A stretch of DNA of 64,000 bases from Vanrija pseudolonga (Eukaryota; Basidiomycota; Tremellomycetes; Trichosporonales; Trichosporonaceae): the NCBI RefSeq assembly GCF_020906515.1, contig NC_085855.1, positions 806,001-870,000 of the forward strand, given 5' to 3'. Positions 52,871 through 64,000 of the stretch are shown piece after piece (within the stretch, counting starts at the first letter, position 1; every line of letters starts with the position of its first letter). Position numbers and translations under genes: made by a program. The notes below the pieces were generated by a model, which was not told where the DNA came from, ran no database searches, and saw nothing but the letters and a program-made list of their open reading frames with translations.

Positions 52871-53621
52871 ATGTAAGTCCTTCAAAACACACTCCCTCGC
52901 CGCACACTGGTGGCAACACGGCACCACACAACCCACAAACACAAACCTGTCACGCCGAGCCACCAGTCGGTTGGGGGGGACACCCCCCCTCGTGTGACCA
53001 ACCCACCCATTCACTCCCATGCTTGCCAAACCATGGTGGCAACAGCCACATCGCCGGCGACCTCAATGCAGGCTGCAGCGTGCTCATCCCCTCTCCCTCC
53101 TTGCATACCATCGCCCCCGTGTAGAAACCAGTGCTGACGCCGCTTCCCCCTCCCCGTTCCAACCGGCTCGCGTACACATCCCCATCACTTCCCTACCCGC
53201 ACACGCACTCGATATCTCGCCGCCTTCCTCACCCCTTGTGACCGCCCCATTCACAGGCCTGCCAAGAAGCGCTGCCAGTTCCGTGTCATCTACAACATCC
53301 CCGTGTCGCCCACGGCGGACGCCGCGCCCACCACCGATGGCGCAGACGCCAAGCCGGCCATGACTGCGAACCCGACCCAGTGCCCCTCGGCTGCGCTCAA
53401 GATTGCTGGCGACTGCCCCCACTGCAGCAAGGTCTACTGCAGTGCTCACCGCACCCCCGAGACACATAACTGGTGAGTTCTGACGCGGTGATTGAAGAAC
53501 CTGTTTGGCTGACGATTACGCCAGCTCCGGCATGCAGGCCTGCCGTGATGCCGCGTTCCAGGCGAACAAGGAACGCCTTGAGCGGGAGCGTACCGTTGCC
53601 AGCAAGATTGCTAGCAGCTGA
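52871..53621 (+). CDS. AN1-like zinc-finger small protein (104 aa)
   Basis: CDS segments 52871-52872, 53257-53472 and 53525-53621. The start codon is split AT|G by a 384-nt intron (AT|GTAAGT ... CAG|GCCTGCC) giving MPAKKRCQFRVIYNIPVSP. Zinc ligands follow the AN1 order: CQF near residue 7, TQCPSAALKIAGDCPHCSKV, YCSAHRTPETHNC. The C-terminal helix ERLERERTVASKIASS is charged. AN1 proteins act in stress response and ubiquitin/proteasome-linked quality control; here the function is by family only. The gene has a C/A-rich leader and a very long upstream region. Confidence 0.78.
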
Positions 53622-54666
53622 GCGTGCGTCGACGGTTGTCGTCGCACGAGGTTGTTCACCCAGGGACAATGGTGTTTTAGAGGGCCCGAAGGCATCGGGC
53701 TCACCCCCCACCCCACTCCATTCTCGACCTCGAACCCATCATTCCACCTCATCGACACACCCCGCAATGTGTAGTTCGTTGTAACCAGTATACCATTCCA
53801 CCAAGCCCACTTTAATGTAGAACGTAGAATGAATGTGTTTGTTATTGTACGTATACAAAGCCTCGGTCGTGAATCGGCCCGATGGCCTGCGTAGCAAGGA
53901 CGTGTGTGGTTGTGTGGCCAGACGGCCCAAAGGCGGTCCTTGGCTGTCTGGATGGCGGCCAGTGGGCGTGGGTGGGTTGTCGCCTGCCCATCCGCCCAGA
54001 CCGATTACTAGTCTGTCCAGCTCGTCCAGATAAGCCCATGCCATGGACCATGGGCACACGCCAGTCGTCGCCGAGAGGCAAGGGAGGGGAGGCATGTAGT
54101 TACGCTTGTCGCTTGTAGCAGTCAGTAGCAGCTGGAGCTCATGACTGGCCCAAATGCGATGCATTGCATTGCCTCGCCGCCGTCTCGTCTCTGTCATGTA
54201 ATCAGCATTTGAAAGTGGGTTCGCGTTTAGGTGGCGACACGGCGGGCGGCGGCCCGGAAAATGACGTCGACGATGAGCCAAGTATGGGCTGCACTGCCCG
54301 CCATTACAGACGACTGCCAAGTGACGCCAGCGACGAAGCCCCATCCCACCCATCCCGGCGGCCTCGGTCTCCATCTCCACTCGGCCAGCCGCATCATCAT
54401 CGCTCCCCATCGACGAGCAAGCCAGGACGACGAGCTTGCATCGAGAACTCTTCACCCCAGACATCGCCTCCAACGCCTTGCACGACGCGGTCGACGCGCT
54501 TTGGGCAGCAAAGTATCACGATCAAGTCATTGCCGCCCAGCACCGCAATCCCAACCCACAAGCAAGCAGACCAAGCCCGTCCTAAACTTCCGGCCTTTGT
54601 ATTTCAACGTTTCAGAACCATCATCATCATCTTCACCACCCAGCTTCAACTTTCTCGCGACTCACG
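53622..54666. other. Intergenic region
   Basis: About 1 kb between the AN1-like gene and the PX-protein gene, both on +. Open frames are random in composition; no gene is supported. Confidence 0.35.
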
Positions 54667-57600
54667 ATGGCTACACCAAACGTAGCATACGAGGCGCGCA
54701 AGCCCAAGAATCGTCCAGAGCGACCCCTACCCCCTCCTCCAAAAGAGGAGGCCGATGTGGCCTTGATCGACGCGTTCGATTCGTCACAACAGTACACGTC
54801 CCCGCCCTCCCCGCCAAGCGGCCCAGTCACAGCTCCCCCGCCACCGCCTGCAGACGACGAGGTCGAGCACTTGGATGGCGGCAACGGTGTCGAGGGCACG
54901 GGCGACGAGGCTGGGGCAAACGACGCGTCGACAGCGCCAAAGCGGGTCCGGCCCCCCGTGCCCAAGACGACGGCTGCGCATCTCAACCCATTCCACACGA
55001 CCCTCCCCAGCAGTGACCTCACACCACCAACAATCCTCACGCCCCTCCGCGCCCATTACCTCAAGAAGACGCTCGTCAATCAGCAGATTGCGCATGAGCT
55101 CGGCCTGATCACCGACCCCATTCTTGGCGCAAATGCCCTCGGCCTCCTGGGATCGCCCTTTGTGATTCCAGAGTCGGCCAAGCAGGATGTGGTGGCACGT
55201 GTGGGCCAGGCTGGCGGCACTGGCCTTGAAGGTGGAATCGATCTGCCATTCCTGCGCTACATGTTTCACCAGTTCTTGCTGCCCTTCCCTTTCCTCGCCA
55301 CCGCGCCCCCATCGTTCTGGTCACAAAAGGTTCAGCCCTTCCTGTCGAGCTTCCTGGCCACAACGGGCGTAGCGGCACACAGCACGCTTACCCAGGAGGA
55401 CCAGGAGATCGCCGAGAGCCTAATGACCAAGGACGAGAAGAAGGAGGCCGAGGACAGGCGCAAGATGTGGAACAAGGTCGAAAAGCACCTCGGCCTCATG
55501 ATTGGCGTCGGCGTCAAGCTCACCTCCGGCGAGGAAGTGGTGCGTATCGGCCAGAGCGAGCTTCGTCGCATCGAAGAGGCGCAGGCAGCACGAAAACGCA
55601 AGTGGGCCGAGAAGCACGCGCACCAGGAGACCTTCACCTTTGACGTCAATGTCGTTGGAGTCCGCGTAGTCTCTGAGAAAGGCCGGATGCGCAGCAAGAG
55701 TCACGAGGTGGGTAGTGGCAACCTTGATTCATCTGACAACGCCCAGGAATTTATCATCCGCACGCAACGAACCGGCCATCACGACGTGTTCGTGTCTCGC
55801 CGATATGGTGACTTTCGTCGACTTGCCGAGGAGCTGCGCGTCCTGTTCCCGGACGCACTCTTGCCCAACCCGCCACCCAAGGACAAGTCGTCGGCCGCCC
55901 CTCCGCCTCCCCAGGCCGTTCAATCGTACTACTCCGCCTACAACCCCCTGCGCGTCATCTACGGTAGCAGCCCAATGCCTTCTGGTACCAGCACGCCCAG
56001 CAGAACAGATGGCACGTCTCAGGCTCTCCCCGATGCCCCGATCCCAGCCGCTCCACTCTCAAGAGAGAAGAACCGTCTCACTCTCCGCGCCTACATCCAG
56101 TCGATCCTCGCCATGCCTGAAATCGCCAACGCGCCGATCATGCGTTCTTTCCTTCTATCCAGCCCTACCGTTCTGACCCCACCTGAGGCAGCAGACATTC
56201 AGCGACGCCTCGAGGCGGACGCTGTGCGTGAGGAGGGTCGAAGGCGGTTCCGCGAGGAGGCTGAGCGACGAGTTGAGGCACTTCGCGAGGGCCTGGCCCA
56301 GTTTAAGGGTGATGTCCTCACGAAGGAGGGAGGTTTGAAGAGCGTGTTTGAAGTCGTCAGACGCGTCGAGCTTGTCGAGGACCTGCCACCAGCAGAGAAG
56401 AGCGTGCTTGAGTGGGGCCGAATCTCGTGAGTACCTTGTCTTCTGGACCAGCTGACCCCAGCCTCGCTGCCACCATCTTCCAGATCTACGTCGCGTCAGA
56501 CACTGCGTCGGAATCATTGACGTCGCTCAAGCGACTCCACGGCATCATGCCATACTTTGTCCTCAAGGGCATTCTCAGGATCTCCAACCCCATGGCAATG
56601 ATCCGCGGAGTGCTCGATCTCTTCTTGGCAAGGCCTTTCGGCGGTCAGAGCCTGCTTCAAAAGTAGGCCTCGCGCTGCTGAGCCACTGCTAACCTCTCAG
56701 GATGTTCTCACAGTCCTTGACTGAAGACGTGCGATACCTCGCAGAAGACATTCAGGCGGTTCAGGACAAGATTGACGATCCTGTCCTGTGCGAGAAGATT
56801 GAGCAGTATGTTTCGGCGCCTTTCGACATTCAGGAAATCTACCGACAGGATGCTGGTGAGTGTGTGAGCCCACACATCAGCTGACTCTCCCAGTCGCCGA
56901 GAACACGGAGCTTCTCGTCGTCATTCTGCGATCGGCAGAAACCCCAATCTTGTCTCGCCCTCAGATCCAGCGCGTTGCGCGCGCGTCAAAGGCCTACAAG
57001 GAATATAAATCGTGGCAGGCGGACCTCAGCGACTCGGACGACGACGAGGGCCCAGACAATGACGACGCATGGCTGTTCGAGGACCTCAACATTCTTATGA
57101 AGCTCATGATGAGAAAGAAGGAGAAGGAGGCGCTTGTTGCCTTGATCTTCGAGGTGAGGACTATGGGTCATTTGCTTGCTGACATGCCAGGGCGTGACCG
57201 CCGAGCTGCTCAAGGACATCATCACCATCTTCTACTCGCCCCTTGCCACTGTTTACAAGGCAGCCAGCATTGCCGACTCTCTGGGCGACCTGCAGGCGTT
57301 CATCAACGACATGATCAAGACAGTTGACCAGGTGGAAGAGCGTGAGTATGGCGTCGTAGACTCGTGTGCTTACACTGTGCAGTTTCGGCCGAGGACCCCC
57401 AGCGTACTGTCCAAACCTTTATCGACCTGGTGCAGCGCCACGAGCAGTCGTTCTACTCATTCGTGCACAATGTCCACTCCAAGGGTCAAGGTCTGTTTGA
57501 CGCCCTCATGAGCTGGATCGAGTTATTCCTCTCGTATGCTCAGAAGGGCCTCCCACAACAGTTGGACCTCGAAGTGCTCCTCCCTCACAGCGGCCCTGAG

Positions 57601-58381
57601 CGAGTTGCTATCCTCAAGGAAGTCGACGAGGTCGCTCAGTACCACTACAAGCTCAAGGTGGCGCACGAGGAGAAGATTCGCCGCCGGTTCCAAGGTGGAG
57701 GCGCCGGGGACCAGCAGTCTGCCGAGGAGGCAGCACTCGTCAATTCGGTGCTGCAGAGTCTCAGCCTTGCCGAGAGCACTGTGGGATCGGCAGGAGAGAT
57801 TGCCATGGAGGAGGAAGAGGAGAATTGGGATGAAGACGACGAGGACGACGACACCATTGATGACACGGCGAGCGAGGCCAGCTCCATTCAGTCAGCGTCG
57901 GTGATCAAGCGGCCACCTCGTGGACCTTCCTCGCTCGGCGCTGTTGACGACAATCTCAGCCAGAAGCTCGGCCGGGTTACGCTGTCTCCTCCAGGCGACG
58001 CCAACAGTAGCAGAAGGAGCTCTGCAACCTTGGCACCGCCCGAGGACCAGAACCTGAGCAAGAGGAGGAGCTCTGGCTCGCTCCGCACCTCTCTCGACCT
58101 GATCCGCAACTCTACCAAGACTCGCACGGGCAGTGGTGGTAGCGACACGCCCCCACCGCCGCCTCCCAAGGACACCAAGCCTCACCCGCCACCTGTCAAG
58201 GTCAAGCGACACCGCAAGCCGAAGCGGACACACGTTTTGCTCCCACCTCCAGAGACGCCAAACATTGAGGCACTACGACCTCTGTTTGTGGCAGTTGTGA
58301 GTCGTGTGGTAACTACAGAACGGCATCTGCTAACCAATCCAGGTCGAGCCCCTACTCGTCGTCAAACCCCTTAGCCAGTAG
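54667..58381 (+). CDS. PX-domain protein, Lec1/Ypr097w-like (PXB + PX + DUF3818)
   Basis: Eight exons: 54667-55707, 55747-56426, 56462-56662, 56701-56855, 56894-57153, 57191-57341, 57383-58296 and 58343-58381, giving 1146 residues. After a Pro-rich lead, the PX-associated PXB region (LTPPTILTPLRAHYLKKTLV...FLRYMFHQFLLPFPFL) precedes the PX domain (HDVFVSRRYGDFRRLAEELR), which in this family binds phosphoinositides. The helical DUF3818 half follows (HGIMPYFVLKGILRISNPMA; AYKEYKSWQADLSDSDDDE). Yeast Lec1 is linked to ergosterol and lipid-droplet organisation. The C-terminal tail is Ser/Pro-rich. The first intron is 39 nt, stopless and in frame. Confidence 0.87.
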
Positions 58382-58428
58382 AGTCATATATCCGGGTCTA
58401 TAGCACATGAGATAGCATAGGAAGTTTT

Positions 58429-60083
58429 CTAATATGCCATGAGAAGGCTAGTCGCGCCTTCGTGCTGGTCCGAAGCGGGTCTTATGTTGTCAGCTATTGC
58501 ACGCCGCGGCCGACTCACCAGAGACACCTCGCGCACACTGTACATGCCCATCAACGTCTTCATGTCAAGCTTGCGGGGGTCGAGGCCGCCCGACGGCAAG
58601 CGCATCCTCGCGGGGAACGACGCAATGGACGGGATGGTGATGTAGGTGATGATCACGGTCTGAGCCGTCAGCCACCTCCCTTCTTTACAAACACCCACCT
58701 TCATGACCAAAGAGTTGACACGCATGATCGTGTTCATCCACTTCCAGCTCATGCGCTCAGTGTACCAATCAGTCTCAGCGTATGGGCTGGCGGCGCGGTC
58801 CCCGTCGTCCATGTACACGGGGACCATGAGGAGTGAGAAGGCCGAGTGGGAGAAGACGGGTCCGCGGCGGTACAGCAGCCAGTCGACGCAGAACTTGATG
58901 CCCGAGCGGACCACCCACCCGAGGGAGCGGTAGTGGTGGTAGCAGGCGTACGAGACGAGCAGCGGGTCGTCGGGGTACAGCGCTGCGGGGGGCGCGAGGG
59001 AGAGTGCCGGGTTAGGCGGCGAGAGGAGGAGGGGGAGGACGGCGGTGGGGGGAATGTAGGTGTCCTGCGGTGTGAGCTAGCTCCGACGACGACACCTCAG
59101 CTCACCGTAGCAGGGTCGAGGATCTTGAGCACGCCCAGCGCAGAGGCCAAGAACCACGCCTCCTCAAAGCTGAGCTGAAGGTGCTCAAACTCTTCAACAG
59201 CGAGCGCGGCCTCGTCGTCTGACGGCTCAGAGTCGCTCGACTCGGCGGGGGGCGGGGGCGGTGGCCGGGGGGCCGGTGGTGCCGACCCCGGCGCCGGCGG
59301 GGGACGCCGCTTGAACCCCCGCTTGTTGCCGCGGTTACGGTTCGCGTCGGGCCGCGCCGGGCGCACGAGGAAGGTCTGGGCATTGAGCGTTGTCGTGCCG
59401 GGCGGCAGCGCGGCCGAGTAGTCTGTCGTCGCGAGGGAGAGGGTCGAGCCGGTCGGCGACGGGGGTGCGGCGACGTCGGCGTCGACGTCACCACCTTCCT
59501 TCGCCTCGGCGTCACCCGCTGCGCCGTCAGCCGCCTCTGTCGCAGGCAGCGCGCCGGTTGTCAGCACCGCCTCGGCCTTCTTGGCCGCCTCGAGCATCGC
59601 CGCCGCGCGGTCAATCTTGAACTGCTTGCGCTCGCGGCGGCGCTGGTCGCGCACCTGCTCGGCGGCGAGCGTGTTGCCTCCGCGCAGGATATCGACGCGG
59701 CGCTGGCGCCAGCTCGGCTCTGAGCGCGAGAGGGAGCCCTTGCCAAAGAAGCCGCGGTTGAAGAGGGTCGCCATGTCGCGCGGGTTGGTGACCCAGACCG
59801 ACTGGCTCGCGGGGTCGAGGACGCCGATGCAGGTTGGGACTTCAATCGCGCGCGACGCGCCAGCACTGGTTGATGACGAGAAGGAAGACAGCAGCGAGGG
59901 GGCCGCGGCCGACGACGACGACGAGGAGGCCTTGGACGCAGGGTGCAGCGGCGACGTTGGGAGCAGGATCGGCAGCGGCGTGCCGTATTTCTTGAGGTTG
60001 GACGCGTACTTGCTCCGCCCGCCCTTGGCCTGGAACCCCGGCGCGGGCGGTGGTGGGACTGCTGTGGGGATCGGGCCGCTCAT
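58429..60083 (-). CDS. SEN2: tRNA-splicing endonuclease catalytic subunit Sen2
   Basis: Exons 60083-59106, 59064-58699 and 58659-58429 give 524 residues. The catalytic domain near residues 365-460 reads YHHYRSLGWVVRSGIKFCVD, then WLLYRRGPVFSHSAFSLLMV, with the Tyr, His and later Lys region (SWKWMNT) of the Sen2/Sen34 nuclease fold. SVWVTNPRDMATLFNRGFFGKGSLSRSEP near the N-terminus is the Sen2-specific block. It cuts the 5' splice site of intron-bearing tRNAs such as the two in this window. A long Ala/Pro/Glu low-complexity linker separates the parts. It is convergent with the PX gene, 47 bp apart. Confidence 0.9.
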
Positions 60084-60300
60084 GTGTGGTGGGATGGAGA
60101 AGTGATGATGGAGATGGCGGTGCTGTAACAACTTGACATTGTGAGCGGCAAAGGCGTTTCCAAAATATTGGCGGAGCCCCGGGTCGACCGAGTCAAGTGC
60201 TCAACCCCCGCCACGGTCCGTACCCATCCACCACCACCGCAGTCTGCAACACATCGTACTATGCATATATACCACGCATACGACGCCCCACACCCTATGC
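60084..60300. other. Short spacer between SEN2 start and SNF5 stop
   Basis: About 220 bp, holding the SEN2 promoter and the SNF5 3' flank; ATGCATATATACC near 60258 is TATA-like. Confidence 0.35.
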
Positions 60301-62006
60301 CTATCGCCGGCGCTTCGACGTCGCCAGCGTCCTCATCATACGACGCGCCTCGCGGTTTCTCTCCACCTCGCGGCGCTCCATCTCCTCGGTCGTGAGCTCG
60401 ACAAGCACAGGGCTGAACTCGTCGCGCTCCCACCAGTCACGCCACACACCGACCAGGCCCTTTGGCCCGTGGCGGTGCGTCGTGCGAGGGATACCGCTCG
60501 GCCCAGACTTCTCCCACTTGGCCTGCTCCTGCGGATGCGTACGCGCAAACAGGTCGAGCTCGAGCGCATCGCGCTTGTGCTTCATGAGCTCCTCGTGGAT
60601 GGCGTGCGCGACGAGCGGCACAGCCTCGCCCGTGAGACCCAGCTCGGCGCAGTAGTGGCGCGCAAACTCTGCTGGGGGCAGGTTGGATGACAGGTCCCAC
60701 TCGATGCGGTCGCGAAGGACGTGCGTGTTGATCTGGACGTCGAGCTACGCTGTCAGAAAATGCTCTTACTGTTCCCACTCACGTTGATGACGATGCGACA
60801 ATCGGGCTCGGCAAACGTCGCCTCGCCATTCTCATCCACCTCCATGCTCTCGCCCTCGCCATCAGACCACACGACCTCCTCAGGCGTGGCGTCTTCCGTT
60901 CCAAGGTCGATCACGACGGTGCTCTGCGCCTCCTCCAACTGCGCCTGGATGAGCTCGGCCAGCGTCTCGGCGTGCTGAACCGGGATGCCCAGGTCCTCGC
61001 AGAACACGGTCGCAAACTCGAGGGGCTTGTAGAACGGCTCGTTGGCGTTCCACAGGAATCTGTCCTTGATCTTGATACCCGTCTGGTCCCCAGTCGGCGA
61101 CGGCACGTCATAGTCGACCGTGATCGGCACGAGCATCTCTGGTCGTTCGGCCTCGGACGCGAGTAACTCTTCCGGCCTGCATTTATCAGCGCCAGCGCTC
61201 CACAACACCACTTACACAATCTTGTGCTTGGTCACCCGCGCAATCTCCGACTTGACGCGCTCGGCGGGCACGCGATCTCCAAGCCATGTCCATCCGCGCT
61301 CCAGCTCCGAGTGCTTCTTCTTGATCCGTCCGATGCGCATGCTCGCCAAGTGGTCGGCGCTCAACCCCGTGTCGCGACGGCGTCTCCGTTCTCCATAGTT
61401 GTCGTCTTCGGGATCGCTGGCGGCCTCGCCGATCTCCTCCTCGCTGCTCTCCTCTTCCTCTTCGGATTCTTCCTTCTCCGCGTAGTTGACGCGTCCTGCT
61501 CGGCGGCCGGACAGTGTCGTCGTCGTGGATTTCCGAGACAGGTGCGGTGCGGGGCTCTCGATCCGTGGGGTAGACTGACCCGAGCTGCGCGCGCCAGCGA
61601 GCTCGCGGTCGAGCTCGGCAAGAAAATACTCGCGCTCCTTGGGACCACCAGTAACTGTCTCTGGCTGCACAAGTGTCGTGACACCAGTTCGCATGCGCGA
61701 CGGGTACGTCGTGAAGAAGCCCTGGGTGACTGGCGTCGACTGGAGCGTGTGATCAAAGGTGCGCTGGCCTGGCGGGGCGAGGAAGAAGCCAAGCGGGCCC
61801 GGGGGGTACGTCTCTGGGTAGTAGACAGCCTGACGCGGTTGTGGGGCTGGTGCTGGCTGCTGATGGACTGGCCGTTGCTGCGCCTGCGCCATCAACACCT
61901 GCTGAGCTTGCTGGTATCCGGCGGGGAGCGCGCCTGGCTGGCGTGTCGGGGTCGCATATTGTTGATACGGCGCGCCTGGAGCTACCGGTCGATAGTAGGT
62001 TGTCAT
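60301..62006 (-). CDS. SNF5/SMARCB1-family chromatin remodeller subunit (Snf5 or Sfh1)
   Basis: Exons 62006-61216, 61176-60783 and 60744-60301 give 542 residues. The N-terminal third is Gln/Pro/Tyr-rich (YQQAQQVLMAQAQQRPVHQQ), then an acidic segment (EKEESEEEEESSEEE). The SNF5 domain has two repeats: EMLVPITVDYDVPSPTGDQ through FATVFCEDLGIP, and CRIVINLDVQINTHVLRDRI through AEFARHYCAELGL. A basic/Trp-rich C-terminus (GPKGLVGVWRDWWERDEF) follows. The subunit anchors SWI/SNF or RSC remodelling complexes to the nucleosome acidic patch. Exon 2 to exon 3 joins through TAG|CTCGACGTC in phase. The ATG at 62006 is used because the preceding codons lack features. Confidence 0.88.
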
Positions 62007-62861
62007 GGGGAGCAAAGTGCAAGAAGGTTGAAAAGGCGAAGTCGAAGCGAGACAAGTCGTGGGCAAACAAGGAGGTGGATGTCGATGGCGGAAGTGGTTT
62101 TGCGTGGTTAGCAAAGGACTACACAGATGCTGATGGAACGGAATGGGCGGATTCGAGGCGAGGCGAGGCTACGGCGCGACGGATGGCTGGCGGATGGAGG
62201 CAACAAAGGCGCGTGGCGTCGATGTTGTGCGTCTTGTTGCATCCTTCGCATCCTCCGCCCGCCTCGCGCGGCGCCAATGCCAATAGCCCCGACGTTGGCA
62301 GCGTGGTAGTGGCCATTGCGCCGAATTGGGACAATAATCCGCGAGCCGCAACCTAAACCAACTCACGTTTGTATCCCACTGGCAGCGCATTCCCGCGCGA
62401 CGACGATGTCGGGGTACGCGTCCGGGTGCCGTAGGACATGGTGCTGCTCGTGGCGTTTGTTGTTGGCGTCTCCAATCGGCTCGCGGTGCCACTGCTGTTG
62501 TGCGCTGTGACCTTGTCGAGAGACTGGCCGTGCTGGATGCGTTGATGCTGTTGATGCTCGATGCTTGCTGCTGCGTGTGCGTGCGTGCGTGCGTGCGACT
62601 CGCTTCACGTCCTTTACTTGCTGTTGTGCGCTGCTAGGTACTTCCTGTTCTAGAACCACGTGTAAAAATGGGGTGGCTGGATAAGTTGACCACGCGAGGT
62701 GCCCTGTGCCTGCTGCCTTATGTCATCGGTCCCAGCCGGCAGCCCGGCTCTGAATAAGTCGACCAGAATCCATGTCGTCGGGCCGACCCATCGCCGTCGC
62801 TCTCTCGACTTGATCTCACTCACCACTTGGACGCTTACTCTTCCTCAACACCACCCTCAGC
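62007..62861. promoter_or_regulatory. Divergent region of SNF5 and riboflavin synthase genes
   Basis: About 850 bp between divergent starts. A GTGC/GCGT tetranucleotide run lies at 62575-62597. No gene is supported. Confidence 0.35.
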
Positions 62862-63592
62862 ATGTTCACTGGCCTTGTGAGTCGCGCCAAGCCGGCCAGG
62901 ACTGTACTAACCCCCGCCCCCAGGTCGAGCACGTCGCGACCATCTCGCACGTCGAGCCGTCGACCGCGACGACCGAGCACATCATCACGCTGTCCGACGC
63001 CGCCCCGATCCTGGGCGACTGCCACATCGGCGACTCGATCTGCGTCAACGGCGCATGCCTCACCGTGCTCGAGTTTGACGCCGACTCGTTCAAGGTCGGC
63101 CTCGCCCCCGAGACGCTCGACCGCACCTACCTCGGCAACCTTGTCGCCGGCGACAAGGTCAACTGCGAGCGTGCAATGGCCGCACACACCCGCTTTGGCG
63201 GGCACGTCGTCCAGGGCCATGTTGACGCTGTCGCTACCATCAAGGCGGCAGTTCCCGATGGAGCGTCCATCCGGTACACGTTTGCGTTCCCCGAGGACGC
63301 GGCCCACCTCATGCCGTTTGTCGTCGAGAAGGGCTTCATTACCGTCGACGGCGCAAGCCTCACCCTCACCCAGATCGACGACGCCACGCTCTCGTTTGGC
63401 ATCATGCTCATCGCCCACTCGCAGTCAAAGCTCACCCTCACCAATAAGAAGGTCGGCGACCCCGTCAACATTGAGACCGACTGTGTTGGAAAGTACATCC
63501 TCGGCAGCGAGAGCCGTATCGCTGGTCTGGTCGAGCGCGTCGTCGACCGCCGTCTCGCCGAGCTCGGCGTCTTGACCCAAAAGGCGGCCTAA
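62862..63592 (+). CDS. RIB5: Riboflavin synthase (lumazine dismutation)
   Basis: Exons 62862-62876 and 62924-63592 give 227 residues, the usual length. The enzyme makes riboflavin from two 6,7-dimethyl-8-ribityllumazine molecules. Both lumazine-binding barrels show their signatures: MFTGLVEHVATISHVE with GDSICVNGACLTV, and RFGGHVVQGHVDAVATIKAA with KGFITVDGASLTLTQID. The active-site Ser/His region and the C-terminal helix for trimerisation (LVERVVDRRLAEL) are intact. The first exon holds five codons. Confidence 0.95.
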
Positions 63593-63709
63593 GGGTTTGG
63601 GCTGTTGGGGTGTTCTGGGATTTACATGTAGGCATAGCAGTTGACCAAGCATGGAGGATGCGATATGCATGTTGTGTACACAGTGTCTGCTACGCGGCGA
63701 CATACATTA

Positions 63710-64000
63710 CTACTGGGGAAGGAAAGGCTGCAGAGCCTTCTTGAACTTGACTGCGTCCTCCTTCTCCTCGGCCTGGGACAACACCGTGTCCTTCCAGTTG
63801 ATACGGTGGTGCAGGCCAAGCAGGCCGCTGAGCACCAGGCTGAATTGCGTAAGCTATGGCACATTGTAGATGGAACAACTTACCGTCCAAATTGCAGGTC
63901 AAAGTTGCCCTTGAGCAGGTGAACCAGCTTGCGGCCATCGGGGCATTCAACCTTGAAGTAGTTACCGGTGGGCCCAACACGCGCGAGGGCACGCTCAGGC
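63710..64000 (-). CDS. C-terminal end of an unknown protein (5' part off window)
   Basis: Two exons are seen: 64000-63884 (partial) and 63839-63710, joined by a 43-nt intron with GTAAGT donor and CAG acceptor. The protein end reads TGNYFKVECPDGRKLVHLLK and then GNFDLQFGRLVLSGLLGLHH, finishing ALQPFLPQ. I do not recognise the family from this fragment. It converges on the riboflavin synthase gene, with about 118 bp between stops. Confidence 0.6.

Noticed and set aside
1-64000. Search for LTR elements, DNA transposons, CRISPR arrays and rRNA genes
   Set aside because: No reverse transcriptase, integrase, transposase, long direct or inverted terminal repeats, spacer arrays or rRNA sequence were recognised by eye; a database search was not possible.

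Overview
The window is nuclear DNA of a GC-rich basidiomycete yeast. Genes are dense and often divergent or convergent, and introns are short (most 36 to 60 nt), with GTGAGT-type donors and CTNAC/CTGAC branch sites. Codons end mostly in C or G. Protein relatedness and architecture (SNF5, MRD1, NOP53, TFIIF alpha, Lec1-like, Mediator-like) suggest a tremellomycete, most likely Trichosporonales; that placement is inference.

Layout, left to right. At 1-2.6 kb lie a partial DUF1749 hydrolase, a C-terminally truncated alpha/beta hydrolase and an unknown gene that overlaps its tail. At 3.2-6.4 kb a divergent pair encodes NOP53 and mitoribosomal mS29. Malate synthase is at 8.2-10.2 kb and an alpha-glucoside-type MFS permease at 11.3-13.1 kb. 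From 13.1 to 22 kb the DNA looks accessory: 3.2 kb without a recognisable gene, then six small paralogous genes (three on +, then three on -) wrapped around a tRNA-Val/tRNA-Glu pair. Ribosomal protein uL18 is at 22.2 kb. At 24.1-25.3 kb lies a secreted, Kex2-type repeat-peptide precursor in nine small exons. The rest is mostly housekeeping: a Mediator-19-like protein, a CBM48 protein with a long Ala-rich repeat tail, a KE4-type ZIP transporter, MRD1, eS19, a HIT protein, a DNAJC8-like J protein, TFIIF alpha, eL37, a CipC-like protein, PheRS beta, a PDI-like protein, an AN1-like zinc-finger protein, a Lec1-like PX protein, SEN2, SNF5, riboflavin synthase, and the 3' end of an unknown gene.

Two loci look new. 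(1) The 16.3-21.5 kb family combines a UBA-like three-helix motif with an adjacent His/Asp...CxxC mini-motif; I do not recognise it as a described family. In the first two members an in-frame TAG is followed by a long, well-preserved coiled-coil reading frame, which points to readthrough, UAG editing or very recent nonsense mutation. (2) The 24.1 kb gene encodes a signal peptide and repeated short Trp-ending peptides followed by KR. Every internal intron is in phase 1 and those between clear repeats interrupt the peptide at the same Gly-Gly site, so tandem exon duplication has made a modular peptide precursor. It may be a signalling peptide, loosely like Cryptococcus Qsp1.

Recurring oddities are introns placed in or next to start codons (MRD1, AN1-like, PheRS beta, CipC-like, probably eL37) and three stopless introns whose length is a multiple of three. 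No transposon, LTR element, CRISPR array or rRNA gene was recognised.
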